Source: Synaphobranchus kaupii (taxonomy: Eukaryota; Chordata; Actinopteri; Anguilliformes; Synaphobranchidae). Taken from it: 64,000 bases of DNA. Below, piece after piece: positions 1 through 9,583 of this stretch (its first letter is position 1; each line of letters opens with the position of its first letter). The position numbers were made by a program, and so were the translations under genes. The DNA lies in contig CM056376.1 of assembly GCA_029718625.1 (NCBI GenBank), forward strand, positions 83,224,541 through 83,288,540, read 5' to 3'. The notes beneath the pieces were generated by a model. That model did not search any database, had not been told where the DNA came from, and saw only the letters and a program-made list of their open reading frames with translations.

Positions 1-73
1 AGTGGTCGCGGTTCCCATCACAGTCAGAGCAAAGAGAAATCAACTGGCTGAGCGGTTTAATAGGGCTAGAAAA
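1..73 (+). CDS. possible coding exon cut by window edge
   Basis: Read from base 2 this stretch is open and would encode a basic peptide ending ...NQLAERFNRARKM. It runs into a strong splice donor (ATG followed by GTAAGT at 74-79, the G of the donor directly after the codon). The frame stays open past the donor to a stop at about 128-130, so openness alone says little. I recognise no family. With only about 24 codons visible and no acceptor in view, this may be chance. Confidence 0.18.
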
Positions 74-99
74 ATGGTAAGTATCGGATCAGCTTTTAA

Positions 100-429
100 A
101 ATGAACATTTCAATGCATGTTCCCACGTAGAATCATACACACATCCAAGTTGACGGTCCAGTGCGTTTGGGTTGCTCATTATGAAATTGCATGGAGCGAT
201 TGCGTTCCAACTGGCTTTTTTTTAAAGCATGAGAACAACAATTTGATTGGCTACCATAGAGACACACCTTGGACATTTAAACCCAGCCTTTTAGCAATAC
301 CGCCATAAGGTGCGCCAAGATTGCCGTCATGAAATTACCAAATTTCTCGCCGACACGCCCTCAGAGCGATACCGCCAAGCGCTTACTCTTGCGTTCACCA
401 TTGCGTTTGGTTTATTAAAATAGAGCCCT
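100..429 (+). mobile_element. non-autonomous DNA transposon fragment, GGGCCC-type terminus
   Basis: The right end reads TTAAAATAGAGCCCT (415-429), a one-base variant of the AAAATAGGGCCC terminus common on teleost non-autonomous elements. The interior (290-415), with its recurring GCGCCAAGA / GCGATACCGCCAAGCGC wording, is of the style found in that repeat family and resembles the better preserved element at 41987-43948. I could not locate a matching left terminus, so the start is approximate and the copy is probably 5'-truncated or diverged. No transposase is visible. Superfamily is inferred as Harbinger-like because the related element has a 3-bp target duplication. Confidence 0.5.
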
Positions 430-860
430 TTGTCTTGTCCGGAGGCTAAGCTTACTTGTCCGAAAAAATTTAGGCCTATTAAAAAAAATAATAAAACCGA
501 CAAGTTTTGGACAATTCTTGTGATTTATTCGCTTATTAACAACAATTACACAATGCCCGTACATGTGCGTGCGTTTGCACCGTACACAAGCCTTGTTGGA
601 CGTGTAGCAGTTGGAAAGTTAGATTCTGTAGATTAAACCATGTAGGGTTGTAAATCGGGTGAAGGGCTGCTCTTCTTTGGCTACATAATAAGCAGTGTGT
701 ATTATATAGACCATTTTCACCAACATATTTGGTGAATATGTTGGTGAAAATGGTGGGGCAGGTGATGGTGGGGCATCAGGTCCCCTCTGTCTGATTCTAG
801 CAGCAGCTTCAGTAAACTGGTGTTGCTTGTCCCCCTGTCAAATTTTACAAGATTTTATTG
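430..860. other. non-coding stretch with one hairpin
   Basis: No supported gene. The only structured feature is the inverted repeat at 710-754. The sequence just before the LINE remnant (about 780-860) may belong to the same LINE but is too degraded to align by eye. Confidence 0.5.
710..754. repeat. perfect 19-bp inverted repeat (hairpin)
   Basis: Arms 710-728 and 736-754 are perfectly complementary (left arm begins ACCATTTTCACC) and enclose a 7-base loop. It could be a short snapback MITE remnant, a transcribed hairpin or simple foldback DNA; no TSD was identified. Confidence 0.8.
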
Positions 861-902
861 ATAACATACAAAGCCCTTCATGGTGTAGCCCCTTTTTATG
901 TG
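861..902 (+). pseudogene. LINE reverse transcriptase C-terminal remnant
   Basis: Translation gives ITYKALHGVAPFYV, the conserved '(V/I)TYKALHGLAPPYL' segment that follows the RT domain in L2/CR1-type LINEs. The sequence on both sides is broken by stops, so only a small island of the ORF survives. Plus-strand orientation. Confidence 0.6.
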
Positions 903-904
903 AT

Positions 905-2248
905 TTTTGTGTTCTTTTACATGTTCATCACAGAAAATGAGCCATGGCCAATGAGTCTCAGGTTGAAAAAATTATGAATTGTATCATTTTTCTTTTAGTA
1001 AACACTGAATATGGGTCCCACAGACCCGAACACCACACAGGGGTTAAATTATTATTTAAAGTTCTGACTACCCAGTAAACACTAAATTATTGTGGAAACT
1101 TGGGGAACATTCCGGTTAGATTGTGGGAGAAAGTTATGATGGAAACTTTCCCCAAATAGTCTTACAACATACATGTTGCCCAGGCAACATCCCCTGATGG
1201 TTGTGATTTAGTCCTGAAAAACAAAGAATGTAATTCATCAAAATGTAAATAAAAATTACATATTTGTATAATAACTAATATTCCTGATAAAATTAACATG
1301 AGTTCTCGGGTCAAAATGTGAAAATCCATTAGTGGCTCAGTATTGTGTATCCATACACTTAAAAATCAACCGTTGCTCCTTTGATTTTTGAGTATGCCAT
1401 TTGCTTACACTTCCTTTCTTTGCAACAATAGGTGAAGGGCAATTTTCCCCTTTAGAACAGGAAACACAAGTTGGATTATTACCTACTTATTTAACAGTAC
1501 AGAACAGAACGGTAGTTCATCACTCAGGATAATGATAGTAATGTAATGTAACTAGTAAATGAAGATCAAAAATCCACTTGGATTACTCATAACTTGTTTT
1601 TCCTTTCTTAACACATTTATATAAAGGAATTATGCAGGAATTACTGCCGTGCTACTGTGGAATTACATCAGTATAAAGGCTTTTATATATAAAATGACCA
1701 TTCAGAGCCTCATGACCTACTCACAAATGAATCTGAAACAAATTAAGTAAATTGGTAGCCAATGACTGGTTCAACATATTTCTAACAAGCTTAAAAATTA
1801 ATCTGAACTATTATTAATGTTATTACTGACAAGCACTTAAAACATAGATAATAATGGTTCCTGAACAGTGTCCTAAAAATTAGTTAGTAACCATTTATTA
1901 CAGTCTATTTCAGTCTAGATAAGTAGATGTTGAGTGAATAATAAGGTCTTCAATAGTTCTTAATATGTGAACCATAAAATAAAATTGTACCTGAAGCCAG
2001 AATTTGTCCTGAGTACAGTCCTGCACTCCACGTTTGATGTAATTATTGTTGCTCCCTGCAAAACAACTAGGTGCTCTGGACAATAAGCTTTGAAAAACAG
2101 AAAAAACTGGCATGCCGTTAGTTTGAGGCCCTTCTAGTTTTAGGGAACATGGTTTATCAGTTCAAAATCTATACTTCTATGAGTTGCTTTCAGGAAAATA
2201 ATAATTTTAAAGAAGTTAAATAGCTAGCTATATATCTGCCGTTGATAT
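905..2248. other. AT-rich non-coding stretch, nothing recognised
   Basis: No exon-like open frame with splice signals, no RNA gene and no repeat that I recognise. Short open frames here have no family resemblance. Confidence 0.5.
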
Positions 2249-2402
2249 GTGTATGTCATGGGTTTCAACCCTTTTTTTCCATGCGGTCGTTTTCTTCGGT
2301 GGCCACGCGAGGGTGCTGCCCTTTTGGTGGATGCTTGCTCTGCCCTGCTTTGATTGCGGAGCTTCTGTCGGCGTCCACACCTGTGCGTGGTCACCTTGGA
2401 GC

Positions 2403-2410
2403 TATATAAG
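2403..2410 (+). promoter_or_regulatory. TATA box of family A LTR copy 1
   Basis: TATATAAG followed by GCCTCCCG; the same motif and spacing from the LTR start occurs in copy 2 (18709-18716). Role as the U3 promoter is inferred from position. Confidence 0.55.
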
Positions 2411-2765
2411 CCTCCCGTTTCCTTTGTGCGGGGCTTCGATATTGATTGTTTGTTGATTTGTACTGTTTTGTATGTCTGGTATTATTTGTACTGTTTAGTG
2501 TGTGGTATTATTTTTTGCCCTTTTATCGCTTAGCCAGTATGGTATTTTAGGAGACCATTTTTGCTCCCTTTTGTTTGATTGGAGTTTTGCGGGACTTGCC
2601 TATGTGCGTTGAGCTTTAAGGTTAAATTCCTTTTTTTCATGCTTGTTTCAGTCGCCACTTCCTGGTCTTTCCTTTTTCTCGTTACCTTTCCTCTTACTGA
2701 GATGTAGGGCTTTATCCATACCGTGAGTCAGGGCGTTATTTGTTATTTGTACCATTTATGCTACT

Positions 2766-2800
2766 CGCCTATTCTAACGCCTCATTACTGAGGCAGGGCG
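2766..2800 (+). repeat. CGCC...GGCG hairpin module, LTR copy 1
   Basis: Outer stem CGCC (2766-2769) with GGCG (2797-2800); inner stem GCCTCA (2779-2784) with TGAGGC (2789-2794) around loop TTAC. The equivalent module in copy 2 (19954-19990) has a different but equally paired inner stem. Confidence 0.7.
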
Positions 2801-2867
2801 TTTATTATTGCCGGCCCTTTAGTTACTTAGCTTGTAGAAGTATGGGACCGCAGATCTCTGCTCTATT

Positions 2868-2905
2868 CGCCTGTAAAATATTTCTCTCTCCTGGGAGATC
2901 GGGCG
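2868..2905 (+). repeat. CGCC...GGCG hairpin module, LTR copy 1
   Basis: Outer stem CGCC (2868-2871) with GGCG (2902-2905), inner foldback TCTCCTGGGAGA. Near-identical modules recur at 3217-3254, 19556-19593 and 19764-19801. Confidence 0.65.
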
Positions 2906-2967
2906 TTCACGCTTTTACTGAGTTACTTAGCTCGTAGAAGTATAGGGTAGTAGTTCTTTGTTACGTT

Positions 2968-3002
2968 CGCCTTGTTTGGTTTTCTTACTGTGAATCCAGG
3001 CG
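2968..3002 (+). repeat. CGCC...GGCG hairpin module, LTR copy 1
   Basis: Outer stem CGCC (2968-2971) with GGCG (2999-3002); the inner GG...CC stem is imperfect here but is perfect in the related modules at 19088-19123 and 20063-20097. Confidence 0.6.
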
Positions 3003-3216
3003 TTTGAGCTTCTACTCATTTGTTTGTTACAGTGAGCCAGTTAGTAGCTTCAGTACGTTTGTTCCCTGTTTTGTCTCCTTCTTGTGGACTACGTTTCCCC
3101 TTTGTTGTGAGTCAGGGTTTTTTATTATATTGAGAGGCAGTGCATGTTATTTTCTACTAAGCTTGTGTTAGTCATTTTTGCTAGTAAAGTTATGGGACGA
3201 CGGTGCTCCGTCGGCT

Positions 3217-3254
3217 CGCCTGTAAAATGTTTCTCTCTCCTGGGAGATCGGGCG
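3217..3254 (+). repeat. CGCC...GGCG hairpin module, LTR copy 1
   Basis: Outer stem CGCC (3217-3220) with GGCG (3251-3254), inner TCTCCTGGGAGA. It is preceded by a separate hairpin GACGG-TGCT-CCGTC about 3208-3222, shared with copy 2 at about 19536. Confidence 0.65.
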
Positions 3255-3287
3255 TTTACCTCTTTACGTTTTCTGGAGTAATGCGGG

Positions 3288-3471
3288 ACTTGCCTATGTG
3301 GATGTAGTTATTAGGACTCTTCCCCCCTGGCGTACTTGCCTATGTGGATGTAGTTATCCGGACTCTTCCCCCCTGACGTACTTGCCTATGTGGATGTAGT
3401 TATCCGGACTCTTCCCCCCTGGCGTACTTGCCTATGTAGATGTAGTTATTAGGACTCATCTCCCCTGGCTT
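3288..3471 (+). repeat. 46-bp tandem repeat, 4 copies, inside LTR
   Basis: Four head-to-tail 46-bp units start at 3288, 3334, 3380 and 3426, each opening ACTTGCCTATGTGGATGTAG with few substitutions; the last unit is the most diverged. Copy 2 of the LTR lacks this array, so the expansion is specific to this copy or its sublineage. Confidence 0.85.
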
Positions 3472-4134
3472 TTTTCTGTTCCTGCTTCCTGGTCTTTGCA
3501 TGTGACTGCGAGCTTATGGAAATAGCCACGGAACGTTAAATCTCTGTTCCTGTTCGCCTCGTTACATTCCTCTTTATGGAGAGGTAGGGCGTTTATTTTC
3601 TACTAATCTCGCTTTGGTCTTTTAGCCGGTAAATGTCCGGTGCAGCCTGTCCTGTTCGTTCCTTTCGGTACCTGTCTCCGTACATGGAGTTTTTGACGAT
3701 TTTGTTCGGAACTGTAGTTTTGTTTCGTCCTTCGGTACATGTCTTCCTATAGGGAGGATTGGGCGATGTTGTGGACATGTTTGTGTGTGACTGCGAGTCT
3801 GAGAGTAGCCTTGGAACGTTAGATCTCTGTTCCTTTCGCCTCCTCATATACTATCGTATTATTTTGCAGTGTTTGTTGACTGTGTGTTTTATTTGTGCCA
3901 TTACGCTACGCTACTAATACTACGTATTATTTCTGGCTACTGAGAAGCGTCGTTGCGCTTGTACTTATTGGTGTGTGACAGTGAGCCGGTTAGTAGCGTC
4001 GGTAGGCTTGTTCGTTGTTTTGTCTCCCTCCCTTAACTGCGGGGTTTCCCGCCTTAGTGGCCTTAGGGCTTAATGAATCCCCTTGCTGCGTTTGGCTCCT
4101 CCTACCTCACACGTCACGCCGCCATTACAGTGTA

Positions 4135-4735
4135 GCGTTTAAAACTGTGTGGAGTTTAACCTCATGCAGCCTTTATACATTGACAATTTTAAATCCACCT
4201 GAAGCATTGTGTGATTTGAGGAGCAAAAATTACTTGGAATAATCATTTGGAAATTGGGAAAAATCTTATGTTGTCACAAAGCCATGTCAAGCAAGAACAG
4301 CAACACCATTTCTAAAATAAATGTTCAAATTTCTCTCACAAAATCACACAATGCAGCTCCAATATCTTCCATGTACAAAGACTCATGTTTTTGCAATAAT
4401 TGTTGAGAGGGCAGATTCAGTAAAGAATTTATTAAAGAAACTGTGCCAGAAACAAAATGTCTTATATGGAATATAGAATGTTGTAACATTTTACGTGCTT
4501 TACCTGGGAATGTTACTGCTTTTGTTCACACTAGAGCCGTGGCAGAAGATTTTTGTAATCTTACTGGGTCCTGACCCGGCAAATTGGAGTAACGTCTTAC
4601 ATGGAAAACTGGAAAACCGACCCCTGCCCGTTTCCCACATGACGTTGACACAGAACATTTCCGAAACATTTACGGGTTAAAATGCATGTGTGAAAGAGGC
4701 TTGAGTCTCTCACACTGTGCACACTGTTTCTTAGT
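4135..4735. other. non-coding stretch, nothing recognised
   Basis: Sequence between the solo LTR and a low-complexity region. No gene, RNA or repeat recognised. Confidence 0.45.
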
Positions 4736-4739
4736 GTTT

Positions 4740-4968
4740 GCTGCATCTGTCTGTCTGTCTATGTGTGTGTTTGTCTGTCTCTCTGTGTGCTATATTTGCC
4801 ATCTCTCTGCTGCCTCCCCTGGGACAATCACTGGGGGAACAGGCCCCAAGGCGTGACAGGACACCCTCAGAGCCTGATAGATTCCATCTCTCTCCACACA
4901 CACACTCGCGCACACAGAGTCTCTTTCTCACTGTCTCATACACACACACACACACACACACACACAAA
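4740..4968. repeat. low-complexity TGTC/CA region with CA microsatellite
   Basis: TGTCTGTC-type tracts (4745-4790) are followed by CA tracts; the pure (CA)n microsatellite is at about 4940-4967. Open frames on both strands here are products of dinucleotide repetition. Confidence 0.75.
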
Positions 4969-4969
4969 T

Positions 4970-6700
4970 AAATGAGTTTATGCTGCTGATTTTGTTTGCA
5001 GTGTTATCTCATAGCTGGTTTTCACACAAAATATTTTACTCCTGGTTTTTCCTCATGGCTTGTACATTATAGCTGCTGAAAATAATCATCATAATCATTT
5101 GAACTGTATAATCATGATTATGTATAAGCTTTAATGACCCTCTTTTGCACCAACCCTATGTTTATGAGCTGAACTCCAAAACTCAATTTCAAGCAAGTGG
5201 GGAAAAAAACATTATTGCATGACTGACAATTATGCTAATGACAACAAAATGGAGATTTCCCTACTACTAATTCTCGAGCTGGTCTGAACTTTACCACCTT
5301 CCTTTGAGTCACAAGAGAACCATTCCCCAAATCCCTCAGTGCCAGCTAATCAAGTGAGTGGTTACAGCCAAAAACGTTAATGGCCTGAGAAAGCTATTTC
5401 CTCTAGGGAAGATTAATATAAGTCTAAGAGAACATTAATGTTGCTAAATGACTGTGACAGGTGTGTATCTCTAAATAGAAGCACATTAATGCACCTTTAC
5501 ATTGGATGTTTAACATTTCATAAATTAAATTGTGCGATGCTCACAGTCCACTGCTCGAATATTTAATGTTCCTTTCACACTGCTTGAAAGCCAGGCCATT
5601 AACAATGCGAGGGTCAAAAAGCACCCTGAACATTTTATACCATGCTTGATGTGAGTTTATGCATAGACCATGTTTTTTGCAAAGAATTAATCAATTATAG
5701 ATTATTATTACTCTTACCTGCACATGCAGGTCCCAGAGCACATTAAGCAGAAGAGCCATTTAGTTATCCATTAACACCTATATAGACCTACTGTACTATT
5801 AGGCTTGCCTATGATACTGTTATTGTAAAGAATTAGACTGCTTGCATTTATCATGAATAAAAGAGTTAGTGACCACAATAAGCATATTAACAGCCGGTGG
5901 TTATGCGGTCATACAGTAATATGTTTTATCACTCAGCTGCAGGGCCCTGTCTGTATTAGTTCATAAGGGAGAGCAGGTTGGGGGAAGTTGGATTCTGCGT
6001 TGCCATGAGTACTGGTAGAACACGGTCATCACAGAATCTCTTCAGCGACCAGACAGCTCTGCTCTCTCCATTCTCACTACTGACCTGCTTTACTTGGTAG
6101 CAAGAGGTTCTGGTGCTATATTATCATTTATGAATATTCATAAAGAAGGACATAAAGTCCATTGTCACAGAATATGAAGATTACAATCAAGCTGAAATGC
6201 TTCTGCTTCAACGATAGAAATACAGAACTTCCAGCGTTAAGAACCCACAGCTGACTACCTGGGTAGATTCCTTTTCTGTGGATAACCCTGCTGTGGATAA
6301 CCTGCCACATCCAAGCTTACAGACACACAGAGCACTACTCCAGAGAGCTGCTGGTGAGACAGCTGCCATTTAAGGTCCTGTCACAATAGGGAGCATTTCA
6401 TAGTGCTACAGCACTCATAGGCACAGCTGGAGTGACGATGACCTTTCAGTATACTGTACGAAATGGCAAGTGCACAATAAGTATGCAAAAATAGCACACA
6501 AGAAAGAACAAAAAGAATCAGCTGCAACCATTGATTTTGCTTTATTTGAACAAGGATACAATATGAATTATAATAAAAACCAACTCTCTATATTATACTG
6601 TAGTCAGCCCTCAGTTATTCTCGACATTCAGTTAGAAAGACCCCCCAGTACAATAAAAGAAAAACAATCTGAATAACTGCTACACAGTGTCTGTACGTGT
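4970..6700. other. non-coding stretch, nothing recognised
   Basis: Ordinary AT-rich sequence. About 5480-5680 has unbroken, non-repetitive wording that could be a conserved non-coding element, but that needs cross-species alignment. No exon with splice signals was found. Confidence 0.4.
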
Positions 6701-6711
6701 GTGAATTTTCC

Positions 6712-7059
6712 CATGTAACCCCCCTGCTGAGGTCACTCCACTGGCTGCCAGTTGCAGCCAGGATCAGGTTCAAAGTTCTGACCCTGGCCTACACTGCAGC
6801 CAATAGGACAGACCCCGCCTACCTGCAGGACTTAATCCAGAACTATGTTCCTGCTCGACCACTTCGCTCTTCTACAGCAGGGCGACTGGCACTTCCCCCC
6901 CTCCGTGTCAAAGGCTCTCGCTCGTCCCGACTGCGGAGTTTTTCCACCTTAGCTCCTCAGTGGTGGAATGAACTTCCCATTCCCCTACGTTCTACTCCAA
7001 CCCTGCCTGCATTCCGTCGAGGCCTGAAGACACACCTCTTCAGACTCCACCTTGACTGA
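6712..7059 (+). pseudogene. L2 reverse transcriptase ORF, C-terminal 115 codons
   Basis: The frame reads HVTPLLRSLHWLPVAARIRF at its start, then RSSRLRSFSTLAPQWWNELP and ends RRGLKTHLFRLHLD before a TGA (7057-7059). These are the diagnostic C-terminal motifs of L2 ORF2 after the RT thumb. This part of the frame is intact with no stop or shift, suggesting a fairly young insertion, but RT and endonuclease domains are absent because of 5' truncation, so it cannot act on its own. Confidence 0.85.
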
Positions 7060-7303
7060 TATTCTAACCTAGGAATATCAGTTCCCTGTGTTTACTAGTT
7101 CCCTGTGTTTTCCTGTCTGTTTATTATAGTTTTTAATAGTATCTAGAATAGAAGTGTAGTATTGCTGATTTACCCACAGCTTACTGTGAACTACAGTCAA
7201 CGTTCATTACTAGGGATAGCTGCTACATTATGGGAAGGATGTGCTTTGTCTTGTCTGTTCTGTAGTGATCTTGATGATGTCTCTGTATGCACTTATTGTA
7301 CGT

Positions 7304-7320
7304 CGCTTTGGATAAAAGCG
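7304..7320 (+). other. L2 3' UTR stem-loop (GGATA pentaloop)
   Basis: CGCTTT (7304-7309), loop GGATA (7310-7314), AAAGCG (7315-7320). In eel UnaL2 a 3' stem-loop of this form is known to be needed for recognition by the element's own RT. Followed by GTCTGCTAAATGAATGTAATG and the TGTAA repeats. Confidence 0.75.
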
Positions 7321-7352
7321 TCTGCTAAATGAATGTAATGTAATGTAATGTA

Positions 7353-7617
7353 CATAAATGTGGAAACCAAAATGTTAATCAATGTGCACTGTCCCTGTTA
7401 AATTCTGTCACTTTCCCAGTCATTAGGAATTATTTCCCAGGGGAATGAGTGCAGTGACTTTGCTGTTTGCAAGCCTGCAACAATGACAGTGTCGTAGGCC
7501 CTGCTGTATATGTAACACAAGTTTGTAGTCCTAATGCTAATTCTAAGATGAATCTTTGATCTAATGCATAATTTAAAAGTTTTTTTTGTTTCTTTTTTCA
7601 ATATCTGACACCAAATA
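7353..7617. other. non-coding spacer
   Basis: Short spacer between the L2 tail and the next LTR-like element; nothing recognised. Confidence 0.4.
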
Positions 7618-7621
7618 ATAA

Positions 7622-8416
7622 TGTAGTCAGGTTAAGGTAAGACATCGTCGGTAGGACTACAATTACCATCAAACCTAGGTCCTATAAATAGAGGTCAAGG
7701 GTAGACGTTGCGAGTTTTTAGAAAGCCTGTGGCCGTTGAATGAGTCTCATGGGGAAAAACACAGATTTTAAGGTATTTAATTTATATTCTATTGTTGTAG
7801 TAGTACCTTTATGTAAATGTATGATAAGTGAGAAGCTGGTTTTTATCCATAGAGATTGCATTGCCTTGGAGTAGGTAGTTATGTGCCTACTTTGAGCATA
7901 CTTCCATAACGAGGTATTTTGAATGGTTCTCGTAAATTTGTTGGCGTAACACCAGATTAGTTGTAGCGTGTCATTTAACGTAAACCTCGGAGGAATTCGC
8001 TGTTTGCTTTTATATTTTTAGGTTGCTTCCGCGAAGGTGGGCACTGGTGAGGTGGTTGGTATGTGATGTGCTTTATTGAAGTGCGTTTCACCTCTCTTGC
8101 AGTGTTGCCTTAGTTGGTGTATGATAGTGGTGTCTTGTGTGTGTTTCACAGTCCACCTTCTCTTTTCTCCTGCCTTGTAGTGTCTGAGAACTGTAGCCCG
8201 CTTTGGATTTTCTCTCCCTCCTTTTCTGTCTCAACTTTGTATGCTTTGATTGTAATAAAACTGCTTGTACCAGCAATTGATTCACATCCCCGCCTGATTT
8301 ATTAAAGGAGAGTATTTGTATGAATTGGTTTGCACTGAGCTGCAGAGCGAGGTCCCTCCCCTCAGTAAACAGAGGGTGGCGTAGTCCAATTAGGCCCACC
8401 ATAGTGAAGGCCTACA
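7622..8416 (+). mobile_element. probable solo LTR, family B (795 bp)
   Basis: The segment starts TGTAG and ends CTACA (short inverted termini of the TG...CA type) with ATAA on both sides (7618-7621 and 8417-8420), a possible 4-bp target duplication. It holds a TATA box (CCTATAAATAG, about 7680-7690) and downstream an AATAAA polyadenylation signal (about 8253-8258) ahead of a T/G-rich stretch, the order expected of U3-R-U5. No internal coding region accompanies it. The short duplication can occur by chance, so the call rests on the combination of signals; a gene promoter plus terminal exon is the alternative. Confidence 0.45.
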
Positions 8417-8419
8417 ATA

Positions 8420-8690
8420 AATAAGCAAAATTGTATTATAGGTTGTAAACTGCCATATTCAGGCAAGTATAAATTACTTTGGGCAAGTAGATTTCTAATC
8501 AACTTGCCTGAACGGGTAAGTGCGGAAAAAATGGTATTTGTGCTTGTGTTGTGATATTTTGCACAACACAACATGCTTATTTCACAAGGTTGAGTATTTT
8601 CCACTTGTCTGAAAAGGCTGAATTAAAACTAAAACCTGACCTTAGAGTTGAACAAAAACATTAACTTTGAGAAATACAAAGTGCAAGCAG
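8420..8690. other. non-coding spacer
   Basis: Nothing recognised. Confidence 0.4.
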
Positions 8691-9150
8691 TCAGGTTGAT
8701 GTGAATGTTTCTTTCACTTGAAAAAGATTGCCTAAATCCATTCCAGTCTTTTGCAATCAGAGCCTTTGTTACAGAGAAGCTTGCTCCCTCTTTAGATACC
8801 CTTTATTTATCATGGAAAGTTTTCAAGATCTGTTCTGATTAAATTGCAACACAGTCTGAATGGAGCTTGGATTTTTAGCAGATACTACAACTTATGTTCA
8901 ACAAGAGAATGCATCTCAGTTCTGATTCATTTCCATTGACTCCCACTTCAGATTAGGATAAAATTTGAACTTCTCCTGCTGGCATTTGCATGCTCTGTGT
9001 GGCTCAACCCCTTCCTGTATTTCAGAATCATTAATTCTTTTCCAGCATTCCAAAATTTTTCAGCCATCCAACTGCTCTAAGCATTGATGACAGATGTTTT
9101 GGAGACAGCTTTGGAAAGATTTGCTTTAGGATATTAGTCAGAGAAAGCAT
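8690..9150 (+). pseudogene. degraded L2/CR1-type LINE RT fragment
   Basis: Around 8929-9060 the plus strand still spells FHWLPLQIRIKFELLLLAFA-like wording after correcting one stop, matching the LHWLPVQFRIKFKLLLLAFK block of L2-type ORFs; upstream sequence to about 8690 is compatible with the preceding thumb region but broken by many stops. It is older than the copy at 6705. Confidence 0.5.
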
Positions 9151-9186
9151 TACTATTCCCGGGATCCCGGTATTTCCCATCACATT

Positions 9187-9232
9187 TTAGACATTTGGCA
9201 GACGCTCTTATCCAGAGCGACGCACATCACAA
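9187..9232 (-). mobile_element. L2 LINE 3' end relic
   Basis: On the minus strand this reads GTCGCTCTGGATAAGAGCGTCTGCCAAATG, the L2 3' stem-loop (with GGATA loop and a compensated CT/AG pair) and following conserved bases. The TGTAA tail is lost. Only this end survives. Confidence 0.6.
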
Positions 9233-9523
9233 TTCCTTCCCGTTCCTACCCGGGAGTGACGTCGGGGAAACCGGGACATGGGCAATGCAGATAAATAACT
9301 CTTGCATTATATTTGGCCTAATTAAGTACAATAAAAGAATCAATATATGAAGTGCATTTCCAAAATGCAGCATCCACCATTTGAAAAAACTGACGCCTAC
9401 TCATGACTGTTCATTGACAAGCAAAAACTCGGTAACCGATTGCACTTTAGAGCATGTGAACATTGCAATTGCACGCACAGGAAATAGAAGTTCAATATAC
9501 CTGCTCGAAACGTGGAGAGCAAA

Positions 9524-9583
9524 ATGATGTCAAGCAACTTGTGGAAGAATTTTGAGAAACTTAATACTAACGAGGCAAAATGT
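9524..9583 (+). pseudogene. BED-finger-like start of hAT transposase (remnant)
   Basis: Twenty codons beginning with ATG-ATG, with the W-K-N-F-E-K and N-E-A-K-C spacing of a BED-type zinc finger. The next bases are a poly-T run and the frame then stops. Too short to be sure. Confidence 0.35.

Larger units (their letters stand above)
2254..4129 (+). mobile_element. solo LTR, family A copy 1 (1876 bp)
   Basis: The element begins TGTCATGG and ends CATTACA (TG...CA termini) and is flanked by a perfect 5-bp target duplication GTGTA (2249-2253 and 4130-4134). A second copy lies at 18561-20271 with a different duplication, so this is an independent insertion of the same family. A TATA box (TATATAAG, 2403-2410) sits 150 bp in, as expected for a U3 promoter. 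There is no internal retroviral-type coding region between two LTRs, hence a solo LTR left by recombination. The 5-bp TSD and termini fit Ty3/Gypsy-type elements, but ERV or BEL cannot be excluded without the internal region. The body is made of repeated hairpin modules (see 2766-2800, 2868-2905, 2968-3002, 3217-3254) and a 46-bp tandem repeat. Confidence 0.85.
6705..7352 (+). mobile_element. L2-clade LINE, 5'-truncated 3' end
   Basis: This is the 3' terminal part of an L2-type non-LTR retrotransposon: the C-terminal end of the RT ORF, a 3' UTR of about 250 bp, a stem-loop (7304-7320) and a tail of three TGTAA-type repeats ending at 7352. Heavy 5' truncation is the norm for LINE copies made by target-primed reverse transcription. 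The 3' UTR closely resembles those at 24300-24538 and 55165-55385 (minus strand), so all belong to one lineage. Confidence 0.88.

Noticed and set aside
4731..4975. Frames on both strands of 70-78 codons
   Set aside because: Generated by CA/GT and TGTC simple repeats.
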